Below, in pieces: positions 51,131 to 62,406 of a stretch of 64,000 nt of DNA. This DNA is from Castanea sativa (lineage: Eukaryota > Streptophyta > Magnoliopsida > Fagales > Fagaceae): positions 27,705,158-27,769,157 of the forward strand of contig NC_134024.1 of assembly GCF_040712315.1 (NCBI RefSeq). Reading direction: 5' to 3'. The translations under genes were made by a program, and so were the position numbers. How positions within the stretch are numbered: the first letter of the stretch is position 1; every line of letters begins with the position of its first letter. The notes beneath the pieces are model-generated. The model saw only the letters and a program-made list of their open reading frames with translations, did no database searches and had not been told where the DNA came from.

Positions 51131-51345
51131 GATTAAAAATTTGAAGCATCCTTGTTAGTCGCGTAACTACCTACAACCGTAATAACCACTCCGTAATTGG
51201 AATAATATATGCATGACTACTGATGTTGACCGTGAGTGATCCGATGTCTATCCTTTTTTTTTTTTTTTTCCATTGGTAGCATAAAATATATTAAGTTTAT
51301 TATTTCTTTCTCCGTGCTGCAACAAATACTTTTCTAGAAACCCTT
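51131..51345. repeat. Dispersed duplication, copy 2
   Basis: Related to 45887-46110 in direct orientation (gattaaaaatttgaagcatc, then cttgttagtcgcgtaactac, then atttctttct and cttttctaga). A T-run (about 51257-51272) replaces a short T-rich part of copy 1. Weak similarity continues to about 51545 (atgagaaaagaaaaaagtaa) and matches sequence near 47415, so copy 1 was split by the later insertions at 46.2-47.4 kb. Confidence 0.75.
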
Positions 51346-51700
51346 CCATTCTCTCTTTATATATTCTAAGAAAAAAAAAAAAAAAACAGAAAATTGAGTA
51401 CCGAAGCCAATGTTAGATCTCAATCATTTAGTCTTGACTTTTGCAGTCTCTTTTTTTTTTTTTTTTTTTTTTTAAATAGGGAAAATTAATGGACAATTAT
51501 TTTTAAAATTTTTAATGAGAAAAGAAAAAAGTAATTAATTTATTTTTCTTCTTTTTTTTTATTATTTTTTTAAATATATTTCATACAAAAGTAGTATTAA
51601 AACTTTCTTGAAATGACCTATTAATTAACAAATACTCTAACATTACTTATTCACCTTTAGTTTGAGATTACTTATTCACCTTTAGTTTGAGGGTGGGAGG

Positions 51701-51993
51701 TGTTAGATATATTATGTTCCAATTCAATTGTAGGCTCATGTGCTTGTAGAACAAACAGATTGATCCAACTGTAAGTTCATGATCTTGTAGAATAAGCATA
51801 TTAACCTTAAGTTAGTTTATGATTAGTTTAGGGTTAGTCATATATTCTTTAGTATATAAACTCTACATTGAGTTCATTGACTGTACGGACGTAGGCTATT
51901 AGGCCGAACCACGTAAACCTTTGTGTGTGCTCTCTCTTTTATGCGTCTGCTCGTAATTCAATCGTCACACACAATCACATAATAACTTTCACA
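51701..51993 (+). mobile_element. Copia LTR fragment with polypurine tract
   Basis: TGTTAGATAT starts directly after the purine-rich gagggtgggagg (51689-51700), as a 3' LTR follows its polypurine tract. The body has a TATA-like gtatataaac near 51860, then acgtaggctattaggccgaa and ccacgtaaacctttgtgtg, wording typical of short plant Copia LTRs. The probable end is ctttcaca at 51993. A 23-bp direct repeat (acttattcacctttagtttg) precedes it. The rest of the element is missing. Confidence 0.65.
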
Positions 51994-52377
51994 ATAATAA
52001 TAATAACTACTATCTTATAGTCCATCTAATTAGGTTTGCTACTGTTGGTTTAGTCTTGTGTCACCATTTTAAACAACAAGACAAATGTTTCTTTAGACTT
52101 CCCATTTCTAGGGGATTGAAATATGGTGCAATAGCCCTAGTGCACCATGCAATACCACTTTTGATAGCCAAGATTAAAAGTTCAAAAGCTTACTTTTAAT
52201 GCCAACTACCATTGAATTTTTACTTTTAACTTTTATTTTCACCACTTTACCTTCTCAAATGTTTTCTCTCAAAATTCCATTTTGAGCAAGGATGGAATCG
52301 GGATTTGAGCTTAGGGGGGCTGGAATTTTGCAAAGGTTTCAATTTCATACTGAGCTCATTTTAGTTTAGTTAAAGTC

Positions 52378-54136
52378 TGTTGAGGACCAAAATTTCACAA
52401 GAAAGCCCATTCCATGCATGAAAAGTAAGGAAAGACTATGGGCCTTAACAAAAGAAGACCCAATTCATGAAGCTAAGAAGGACCAAGAAGGCCCAAAATC
52501 CCAAAAAGAAGAAAAAAGAAAGAAAGAATAATAATACAAAAGAAAAAAAGAAGAGGATCTCGGACAAGGATCTTAGCCAGAGGATATGCAGCAAGGATCT
52601 CGGTCAGGCTAGAGGATATGCAGCAAGAGGAATCAACATCAAGGCCCTATGTATGTTTAGACTTTCAGCAAAAAACAAGCCATTAAAAATCCAGCAAAAA
52701 ACCAGGTATTATCTTTGTAATCTATGATCCAAGCTCGTGGGATCCCGAGTGGATAGTAAGGGAGGAATAGTTTGGTCGGTAGGGGAGTGATTTCTAGTGA
52801 AAGGAGGATCCCAAAACTTTCTCTTGGTTCATATATTTGCTTGGAATGCATGAACCAATGGAAAACTCAATTCCCCTATGTGCATGACACCTCCTCACAA
52901 TTTCCTCTCAATTGTCACTTTCAACCAAAGATGCCTTCCAGTACATTGAGCAGCCCACCCACTCATTTGACTTTCCAAGAAGAAATCGTTCATTTATAGC
53001 TAAAGCCAAATGCCCATTTTGAGTTATAATTGCCTAAATAAGCTAAACTTCTGTCCAATGCACCTTTTTAGGTCACAGAGGACATAGTTTTACCCAGCAG
53101 ACCTGGGACGTCCTCGCTCGGGGTACCAGACTAGGTTTGCTATAAAAGGAACACTAAGGCATAGCAGAAAAGGGGATTTGGAGGGGAGAAAAGTGGGGAT
53201 TCAGGGGAAGAGTTCAAAGGTTCAAAACATATATTCTTAAAGCTTTAAAAGCCTAGCAAGGAAGAGAAAGAAATAAAACAAAATAAGAGAGCCAAGGTGG
53301 AGGAATTCGTCCCATATCCTTGAGATCATTCAAAATATCACTTAGCCTCCAAAGAAACATATTCCAAAAACATGCACACATCAGATATCACTCTCTCTCA
53401 CAAATAACCTCCTCACCTAATATCTTGGAAGGCAATGCTCAAGCAAAGCCACTTGGACTTGAGTTCCAAATCCCACAAGTATTGTACAAAAGCACTAAGT
53501 CTATGAGAATTGGGGCTAGAATCCTCGTGGCTGAATCATTCTCATGAAATTCATTTACATATATGTATATGTATTAAAATGTATATCCTAATCTAAGAAA
53601 CTAACAATTATTTGAAGATATATGTATTGTATAGTGTGTTCTTATGCAGGACCTATAGAGGTAAAGGAAAATGACAAAACTCTATTGCATAATAAGCATG
53701 GAGAAAGATCGTATAGTTCAGAGAATCAGCATTCTAGGTTCTTACAGGCTTAGTACCCCTGGGAACCACGACATCACGTCTGGGGTACCACGATATTATG
53801 CTTGAAGTACCAAGTGAAGGAATTCTTTTAAATGTTCACACAGTAAAAGATAAGCCTCAAATTCTCATTGTGAATATTATGAATACTTATTTTACTTATT
53901 TTGTAAGGGTAAATGGTCATTTCATGACAATAAAACACTTATAATGGCATTTTATTGCTTAGGAGGAATTGCATTTTTTCCTTGAGGAGATTTATGTGAC
54001 TTGCGCACAACTTGGTTCGTAATTAGCCCCCATTTAGCTGCGGTGAACTAAGCCCAGTCCACCAAACAACAAGTAAAGGGCCTAGGATCCTTGTTTCTAC
54101 TTGGGCCTGGGTACTGTTCAAAAAAGGACTCTTACA
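52378..54136 (+). mobile_element. Probable solo LTR, about 1.76 kb
   Basis: It starts TGTTGAGGACC and ends GACTCTTACA (TG...CA); flanking 5-mers aagtc (52373-52377) and aagtt (54137-54141) differ at one base. A TATA-like ctataaaagga lies near 53140, followed by a purine-rich leader. The sequence is gene-free apart from short ORFs. No tRNA-primed binding site or gag follows. The class (large Gypsy-type LTR) is my inference from length and style. Confidence 0.65.
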
Positions 54137-54271
54137 AAGTTTTAAAGAAATGATATATTTTGGTACCAGTAATTCCCAGTACACCGTTTAAAATTATCGC
54201 TATATATATTATATTTAATTTTTTGATAAGAATATATTATATTTAATTTAATTATAAATTAGAATCCCACT

Positions 54272-54275
<4 letters not shown>

Positions 54276-54306
<31 letters not shown>
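54276..54306. repeat. (TA)n microsatellite
   Basis: About 15 TA units immediately before the 76-bp tandem repeat. Confidence 0.85.
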
Positions 54307-54307
<1 letters not shown>

Positions 54308-54309
<2 letters not shown>

Positions 54310-54459
54310 AAAAAATAAATAAAAGGTAGGAAAAAGAAATATGTGGATAAGTGAATCTCACGTGTTGAGTAGATGACTTTTGGACAAAAAATAAATAAAA
54401 GGTAGGAAAAAGAAGTATGTGGAGAAGTGAATCTCACATGTTGAGTAGATGACTTTTGG
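54308..54459. repeat. Two-copy tandem repeat, unit 76 bp
   Basis: Units start at 54308 and 54384 (acaaaaaataaataaaaggt) and end gtagatgacttttgg. They differ at about three positions (aaatatg/aagtatg, gataag/gagaag, cacgtg/cacatg). A third unit seems to begin at 54460 but stops after a few bases. Confidence 0.85.
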
Positions 54460-54492
54460 ACAAAACTGTAAAGTTGTGATTTCCAATTATAT

Positions 54493-55540
54493 TGTGTTGG
54501 CTTTAATTCCGTGCCATATTTGATTGTATTTTCTTCAATCATTTTCCCTGTATGTATGTGGGTTTAATTGTAAGGGATGAGTGTGAGAGATTAGTGAAGA
54601 ATCAAGCTTCAAAAGTTGAACAAGTGGATTTCACGACTGGCTAGTGACTGTCTCGTGAGAAGCAATTCACGAAAAGAGCCATTGTAGAGCACATGATTGG
54701 AAGATGAAGAGTTGTGCTAGGCTGTCTTTTTCATGACTGTCTCACAAGTAAGGCCAACCTACGAAGGACCCACGAAAGTTTTCGTTTGGCAAGAAGTTGT
54801 GTTTTTCTTTACCAAGTTTTTACCCACACTATACATACCCTCATTATCCACAAATTGTAAGGAGTGTTTTTGAGAGAGAGAACCCTAAAAAATACACTTG
54901 AGAGTTAGAGATTGTTATACGCACAATTATCTACACATTTCCTTGTGGTTTTCCTCAACTCCTACCTCTCCATCTCTATATCTTTGAGAGGTTGCTAGCC
55001 CAAATACTTAACACACCTATATTGAGTGTAAAGTGAGTTTTTGGTGCTGCTAGAAGCATTGGAAAGTGCCATTAATTGGCAGATGAGATCGAGTTGAATT
55101 GCGAGATCTAGAAAGTTAGAGAAGACAAGGCTCCGAGAAGTCAGTTGATAACAGGAGCTTAGAGGGCTTTAGTAAATGGGTAGACTAGGGTTGGAGGGTC
55201 TTTTGTTATTCGTGTACTCCGACTTTATTCTCTAGTGGATTGATTTCGACTTGGAGAGTTGCGGAGAGGTTTTTTGCTGAGTTCTTCGATTTCCTCTTCG
55301 ATAACACGTCTTGGTGTTATCTTGTGTTTGCATCTTTCTTCCATACTCTTTAAGCTTTCATTTTATTGTTGATAATGGATGAATATGGATTAGGGTGAAG
55401 TTATCGGTTTATTGCGCTTATTTACTCTTATTCCGCACTTAGTTTAAGCTAGAGTAAAAGCTATCTAGCCGTAGCTTTTATTTGGGAGTTTGAATAAGCT
55501 CTTGTGTTTTAAAACAAATCCGAGCTTTTAATTGATATCG
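54493..55540 (+). mobile_element. Probable 5' LTR of the outer Copia element
   Basis: The segment from tgttggctttaattccg to just before the degenerate primer-binding-like ttgatatcggagt (about 55532-55544) precedes the gag ATG at 55598. Its position and leader-like content fit a 5' LTR. The exact ends are uncertain because the other LTR of this element lies beyond the window. Confidence 0.45.
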
Positions 55541-55597
55541 GAGTGGGTACACTTATCAAATTTCATTAGCCTAGTGTGATCTTATATCTCGTGTGAG

Positions 55598-55816
55598 ATG
55601 GATAGATCTCAATCTCTTAATGCTCCCCCCTACTTTGATGGGAGTAATTATGCTTTTTGGAAAGTACGTATGCGTACTTTTCTTTTTACTATTGACAAGA
55701 CAATGTGGGATTCTGTTGAGAATGGATATGTAAGACCCACTATTGACAAATTTGAATGGGATAAGGTTGCTCTTGCTTTGGTAAGTGCCAATAGCAAAGC
55801 TATTAATGCTATTTTT
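55598..55816 (+). pseudogene. Outer Copia gag, 5' part (split by the inner element)
   Basis: ATG at 55598 opens a frame starting MDRSQSLNAPPYFDGSNYAF with WKVRMRTFL next, the start of a Copia gag (DUF4219/UBN2 type). It runs to NAIF and is then interrupted at 55817 by the LTR of a second element. The frame resumes in the same phase at 63189. The split is caused by insertion and not by an intron. Confidence 0.85.
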
Positions 55817-56793
55817 TGTTAGGATATATGTGTTTCACTTGTTAGGAGCATATGTCATTATTTTGTGTAATTGGCAAACCCTTTGACAAAATGCACTTTA
55901 CTTGTATTTGGGCAGATCTAGAATGTTTTTAATGCTTCAAGAAATCTTGTTTCAAGATCAAGTGTTAAAGCCATGCAAGTTTGTCCAAGAAACAAGTTGA
56001 AGAAGTGCCTGTCATTAAAGCTCGACAGCTTCATCTATCGAGCTTTAATAAGCTATTCTAGTTGTTGAGGTTTAAGAAAAACAGTTTTTCAGATCTGTTT
56101 TGATTTCAATCTGTGGATATGTCTTTGGACCTTCTCTTCTCATAACCTTAGGCATATAAAAGGATTATTTTTAGGGCTGTCAAAGTAGATACAAGTTGCA
56201 CAAGCATTTGAGCAAAGTCTGCTCAAGCAATTTGTGACCGGAGACAAAGTTTACCCTAGTTCATCTCTTTGTGAAGAAACTGCTGTGTCTTTGCATCATA
56301 GGGTTTTGTAACCAAGCTTTTTCTTATTCTTCATTGTGAGGATGAACTGAGGAACTTTGCAGCCAACATCTTTCTCAAGTTGGTGATTGAAGTCGCGTAC
56401 TGGGATCTGCGCAATTGGTTAGTCACGTACTAGGAACCGTGCATCGAAAAGGAGAGATTGTCACTACAGAACAAGTCCAATTGGGTATTGGGGTAAGGGT
56501 TCAACTGTAGGTTGGTATAAGGCACTGTGATTCCTTTACTTGTAACCGCTTATTGTGATAATAGTGGATTCTCGGGAGTGGTGACCTTAAAATCACCTGG
56601 TGGGGTTTTTGTCTTAGAGGTTTTCCCTATTCGTAAACAAATCACTGTGTGAATTTATTTTATGCTGAACTTTAGTTTATTGGTGATTTGTTTGTGTTAC
56701 CACACGTTTACATGTTAAATTGGTTAATTAATTGAACTTGGCTAATTAATCAATTAATCCATCATAAGGGGTTAATACGTTTTTGGTCTATCA
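55817..56793 (+). repeat. 5' LTR of the inner Copia element
   Basis: TGTTAGGATATATG to TTGGTCTATCA. A TATA-like gcatataaaag lies near 56151. Compared with the 3' LTR it has about 195 extra bases after its first 16 bases (about 55833-56027), and by eye about 10 base differences in the next 200. Confidence 0.85.
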
Positions 56794-56795
56794 AG

Positions 56796-56807
56796 TGGTA
56801 TCAGAGT
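56796..56807 (+). other. Primer-binding site (initiator Met tRNA type)
   Basis: tggtatcagagt begins two bases after the 5' LTR end, the classic plant Copia site complementary to the 3' end of initiator methionine tRNA. Confidence 0.85.
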
Positions 56808-56864
56808 AGACACACTTTGATTAGGGTTTAATCTCTGTGTGTGATCCATTGACCCCTGTTTGTC

Positions 56865-58745
56865 ATGGATAGAGGACAATCTTTTATTATCTCTCCTTTA
56901 TTTGATGGGACTAACTATGCATGCTGGAAAGTACGCATGAGAGCTTTTTTGCAGTCTCTAGATGAGAAGGTGTGGCAAGCTGTAGAGATTGGCTGGACCA
57001 AGCCAAAGGAAGTGCTGGCCGATTAGGATGAGGTTAAGATCAAGGCGGCAAACTTCAACAGCAGGGCATTGAATGCGTTGTTCAGTGTAGTCATAAATAA
57101 GGAATTCAAGAAGATATCCTCCACTGAAACTGCAAAGGAAGCATGGACCATCTTTCAGATAACCTATGAGGGAACAAAGGATGTCAAGGATTCGAAGCTA
57201 CAGAGGCTCGCTACAAGCTTCGAAGAGATAAATATGGAGGAGAATGAGTCGTTTGATGAGTTCTATGCTAAACTCAAGGACATAATGAACTTTGCCTTTA
57301 ATCTTGGAGAAACTATTCTAGAACCCAAGATTGTGAGAAAAGTGCTCAGATCTCTGCCCGAAAGATTCCATGCCAAGATCACTGTGATTGAGGAATCAAA
57401 GGATATTGATAAAATTCCTTTGACAGAGCTGGTTGAAAATCTACAGACCTATGAGTTGGGTTTGTCTAGAATCCGAAAGACGAGCAAGAGCAAGAGTATG
57501 GCACTGAAAGCCAAGAGTAGTGAGACGGAAGAGTCTTTAGACGATGAAGATTCTAAGATGAAGTCCTACATCACCAGGCAATTCAAGAAGTTTATGAAGA
57601 ATGCCAATGGGAAAGGTTTCAACAAGGACTGTAAGCAATCTAGTTCTTCTCAATTCAAGGGTCAAGACAAAGAGAAGAAGGATGCTAGGGATGACGGTCA
57701 GTACACTGTTCCTACTAGACCTAAGTGTTTTGGGTGCCAAGGCTTCAGACATATGAAACAGGAGTGCCCAACATATCTCAAGACAATTGGGAAAAGTAAG
57801 GCACTTGTTGTTACGCTAAGCGACACCGAGCCTAAAGACGATTCCGACAATGAAGATGATGGAATCTTGAATGCCTTCACTGCCACAGTTAATCCTACTG
57901 AGGGGATTGTTAAAGATGTGGATGAAGAAGAGGAATTGGTGGAATCCAAGTTTGAGAAGATGGATAATTAAGATGACATTCACACAACCTATGCTAAGTT
58001 ATACAAGGTCTCAGAAAAGCACGAGAAGCTGTATAGGTTGACCACCAAGAAGCTTAATGATCTGGAGCTGGAACGTAAAGAGCTTTTCACAAAGTTTGAT
58101 GAAGAAAATCAAACTATTGGAGTACTAAGGTTTGAAAATAACTTCTTGGCTGAGAAGACTGAGAAGCGTGAGGCAGAACTATTCCAAGTCAGAGCTTAGC
58201 TGGAAAGGATTTCAAGTGCTAAGCTCGATGAGATGCTTAGTTTTCAAAAATCTGCTTCAGATCGAACAGGTTTAGGGTATGATTTCTCTTCCTTTAATAT
58301 TACTTCTTTTAGTATAACTGTGTTTGTTCCTCCTAGCAATAATGTTGAAATTGAGAACACTAATGATAAAACTGAATTAGCTGGTAAGAATATAGACAAG
58401 GGTAAATCTATCTTAGGAGCACTCCCTAAGTAGGATAAGAAGGAAGTTAAAAACCCTAGGGCTAAGAAGGCTAACTCTCAAAGGCCTAAACAAAAGAAGT
58501 AGCATCTCTGTCATCACTGTGGAGTAGCTGGTCATACTCGACCAAATTGCTATAAGTGGTTAGCTACTCAAAATAGCAACAGCATGTTGGCGACGGAAAA
58601 CCAAGATCAGTTTCCATCCTCGTTTGCTCCTCTTGGAGATCTTCTCAAAGCCCTCATGTTCCTTTCGAACTTGAACGTTATCAATTCTTCCCCCTCACCG
58701 CCGGTTCAAGGGTTTGCGAATAAGAAAGGTTCTTCCAAGGTGTGA
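56865..58745 (+). pseudogene. Inner Copia gag, decayed by in-frame stops
   Basis: One frame of about 626 codons runs without frameshift but with stops at 57024 (TAG), 57969 (TAA), 58197 (TAG), 58431 (TAG) and 58500 (TAG). The N-terminus starts MDRGQSFIISPLFDGTNYAC. The UBN2-type core follows (57069 onward: AWTIFQITYEGTKDVKDSKL and later KVLRSLPERF). A CCHC zinc knuckle is near 57725 (CFGCQGFRHMKQEC). A charged, coiled-coil-like segment covers about 57980-58230, then a GLGY motif. A second CCHC knuckle is near 58509 (CHHCGVAGHTRPNC). Gag forms the particle that packages element RNA. The longest open piece is 300 codons (57069-57971). It is not functional as it stands. Confidence 0.85.
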
Positions 58746-60667
58746 AAGGAAAAGGGTTCCAAGTGATTTAATCACTTTTTTTTTTCTCTCTCTCTCTCTC
58801 TCTCCATCTGTTTTTGTTTTTGCATTACTTGTGTGTTTTGCATTTTTGTTTTGAGTTTGTCTAGTTTTATGCATTGCTTTGTTTTGTCTTGCATGTTTAT
58901 GGTTATTAGTTTTTCAGTTTTAGTTATTTTTGTTTTATTTCAAAAATAAAAAAATTGAAAAATTCAGAAAAATACAAAAACAGTGTGTGTATGTGTACAT
59001 CAGTTCTTGTGAACCTTAAAATGGCCATTGAAATAGAGTTTTCTAAACTTTGTATCGGTTGTAGCTTAGATGAGCATTCTTATGCACAACTAAGCAAGTG
59101 AGCTTTGTGGCTCTTTGTTTGTGATGAGTAAGGTTAAGTGATTTCTTGTACTTAACACTCGTATCACTCTTTTTGACGGGAAGGACTAGAAAATCCTAAG
59201 AGAAAGGCATAAATAACCATCTCATCACTGTTACCCGTCAATTATAATATGACATCTGTATGCTTCGGCATAGCAAAAGTGCAATGTCAAAAAGTTTAAC
59301 ATAATTGGGTATTTCTTTTCTCTCCTTTGTATACCCATGCATGATTTGCTTAATAAATAGAAACTATGCAAAGAAATAAAAGCAAAAAGAACAAAATACT
59401 TTAAACTATGATTGCAAGCATGTTTTCTAGGAGATGTGGGAGTTATAAGATGTACTTCAAAGGTAATAGTTCCCATCAAACAGTTATGATTGTGTGTGAG
59501 TTAAAGTGATTTTCTCATATCTCAAATCGTCATAACATTGAGACACTTGTGCAATCTTGCAATGTTTTTCACACACAACACGCAATATTCTTTGCTACTC
59601 TTGATACATGTGCAGGTATAATGTGATTTGACCATCACAAGGTTTACATGTGTTGATGTATGCTCACTAAACTATTTAACTTGTTTTTGAAATATAAAAT
59701 TGGTTAGACTTGTTTAGTGTGTGTGTGAGTTTTTGGGAGCTAATTGTTTAACTCTTTGTTGTTTGAGAGGTTAAAATGTTGGTTGGATCATTGGCTGAGT
59801 TGCATGTTTGATTGCATTCATATCTGTGTTTTTCTTCTCTTTGAAAAACTGTTTTTAAGCCATCTCGACACCTCTTGATACTTGGCTTATCTGTCGAGCT
59901 CATCAGTTACATCTTATCACAATCTCGACACCTCTTGACAGCTGGGTGGATCGATCGAGAAACCTCCTAGTCTCTCGATAGCTGGTGGATCGATCGAGCG
60001 TCTTTTTCGTGTCTATGTTTTGTTCCTTGACACCTCCTCGATAGCTTCATCTGTCGACGCCTGTGTTCTCGACATCTACCTCGACACATGACTTGATACC
60101 TCTCGACACCTCTATTTGTTGAGATTTACTGAGGCTTTATATATTTTTTCAGCGCGATTCGGACCTCATTTTGTCGATCTCTCTCGATCTATCCACACTT
60201 GTTCTTCTCCCAAAGACTCTCTTCTCTCTCAAAACCTTCAACCCACGTGATTTTTCGACCTCTTTTGCTTTAAATCACTTGGTATGATCTCTTTTTTTCT
60301 ATTTCTTCATGATCTTTTCATGCATTCATACCTAGGTTTTTGAGTTTTTGAAAAATTTTGGGGTTTTTCAAAATTGTTGAGTTTTGTGAAATTTTTGAGA
60401 TGGGTTTTTACCAAACTGAATTTTAAATCTCATACATTGCATTCCATGAGCATTATAACTATATTATCATGCATTTAGATGTGTGCAATTTGAATGTGTG
60501 CTGGTAGGATTGGATTGGGCTGAGCTTATGATGTCTTTTAATTGCATGTCACATGATTCATGCATACGCTCATTTCCTTCAATATACTTGTTATATTTGA
60601 ACTTTGTTGGGACTTTTCTGAGTGTTTCCTTCTTCCCTCTCTCTCTCTAGTTTATGTTAGAGCGTTA
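58746..60667 (+). other. Non-coding internal region of the inner element
   Basis: This is where pol would be expected. It has a CT microsatellite (about 58787-58804), T-rich DNA and, at about 59860-60115, a cluster of tctcgaca/atcgatcgag repeats. No pol motifs were seen in any frame. Confidence 0.65.
59860..60115 (+). repeat. Cluster of ctcgacacctc / gatcgatcgag repeats
   Basis: About six imperfect units of the form tctcgacacctcttgaca followed by ctgg(tg)gatcgatcgag. They contain short palindromes. Similar words occur in the inner element's 5' LTR (about 56015-56042) and in the solo LTR at 43716. Confidence 0.7.
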
Positions 60668-61835
60668 ATGACACCAAAACGTAAGTCTGCTCCATCCCAG
60701 AACCCTTTTTTTTCTCGGGCCTCTTCGTCTTCTGATCCGACTCCTTCTTCTGTTTGGTTCCGTGATGAGAAAGCCCAAAAGGACTTCTTGGAGAACTTCT
60801 CTAAACGAGGTGTTCATTCGGAACACCAAGTTGTTTTGTCAGATTTTGTCGACATTGACCTTCCCAATGTCATTCACAGACGGGAATGGGAGTCACTGTG
60901 TGACGTCTCGGTCACATGTCCTTCCGTGCTAATCCAGGAGTTCTACTCTAACATGCATGAAACTAATACTTCAGTACCTCTCTTTCATACTCACGTTCAA
61001 GGTACGCGCATAGTAGTTACACCGAAGTTGGTATCCGATGTGCTTCGTGTTCTGAGGGTTGCGCATCCTAACTACCCCGGTTGTGAGCGTCTACGGACTG
61101 TGTCCAAAGACGAGATGATCTCTGATTTTTATGAGCACCCAGTTGATTGGGGTGAGCGTCGGTTTACATCATGTTGACCTTTTGCTAAAGGTCCTAGATT
61201 CTTGAACATGGTGATGACTTTTGTGTTGTATCCTCTCTCTCTCTCACTACAACTCCATTATAGAGTCTCGTTCTCATTTTCTGTTGTCCCTTTTTGAGGA
61301 TCTTTCTATAGATTTTCCTTCACATTTCATTATTTCTATCATAGATGTGTATAGGGATACAACTACCCGTGATAAGCTCATTTTTCCTTCTGCTATCATG
61401 CAGATTTTATGCCATTTTTATGTTCTTTTTCTCTCATTCGATCACTTCTCCTTTATGTGTGCCATTAACTACGCTACCATTAAACGAAGCAAGACGTAGT
61501 TTTGTTTGAGGCAGCCTGGTTTAGCAGCTCTTCCCACTCCTTCAGCTCCTTCTACCTTCACTCCCTCTACTTCAGCGGAAGGTGTGACTTTGGATGCGAT
61601 CATGGCACAGCTTCAGTGCATGGATGCTCGCCTTGATACACTTTCTATGGAGTTGTATCAGGTGAACACCCGTGTTGGCCGTATTGCCAGATGGCAGGCT
61701 CGCCTTGGTGGTTTTGTGGAGTCTCCCTCTCCTCTCCCCGAGGCATATGAGACATCTGATGATGGTTCCGACAACGATGATGATGATGAGGATGGAGATG
61801 CTAGCTCTTCCAATTCTGACGAAATGTCTACTTGA
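60668..61835 (+). pseudogene. Plant retrotransposon extra ORF (PF20167-like), decayed
   Basis: ATG at 60668 begins MTPKRKSAPSQNPFFSRASS. The frame continues with WFRDEKAQKDFLENFSKRGV and VVTPKLVSDVLRV and stops at TGA 61175. Similarity goes on past that stop (PFAKGPRFLNMVMTFVLYPL), then shifts by one frame in a CT run near 61215-61250, has a further TAG at 61497, and ends in an acidic tail (SDDGSDNDDDDEDGD) with stop at 61833. This domain is known from plant retrotransposons as a putative plant transposon protein; its role is unknown. Here it replaces pol in position. Three lesions make it non-functional. Confidence 0.75.
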
Positions 61836-62394
61836 CACTCTTACCCTTTGTCACTCGTGACAAAAAGGGGGGAGTAGTTTTGGATATGAGAGTAGTCTTT
61901 CTTAGAGGGAGAGTTAGGATATAGGAGATTTTTGTTAGGGGGAGTGTTTGTTTTGTTCTTGAGGGATGTAGTGAGGATTACATGTATCTTTTCTTTTCTT
62001 TTCTTTCTTTGTTGGGGATACATTGTTCTTGTACCTAGGTGTAGTGACCATTTTTGCATACATGATGCTTATCAAGTGATATATATGATGATGTATGTTT
62101 TATTCACCTATTTCTACATGTGTTGTTTCTTTTCTCTCTTTATACACATGTTTCTTATTTGTATGCAATTTATTATTTCTGCTTAAGAAAAAGATGCGTG
62201 ATGTGTTTTGTTTAAAGTGTTTCAGAAATATAGGTTGTCAAAATCTACTTGCCATAAACTCTTCTCTTTGCAAATTCTTTCAAGAGTTTGTGTTAGGATA
62301 GATTTTATTGTACTTAACAAGTGAGTATGAGTTGAGTAATTTATGACTTCTCTCATATGTTCATTTGTTTCTTGTGGTTTTGTCACGAATTGCC

Positions 62395-62406
62395 AAAGGG
62401 GGAGAT
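62395..62406 (+). other. Polypurine tract of the inner Copia element
   Basis: aaagggggagat lies directly before the 3' LTR start TGTTAGG at 62407, the standard site for plus-strand priming. A second purine run (aaaaaggggggag) follows the extra ORF at about 61862. Confidence 0.85.
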
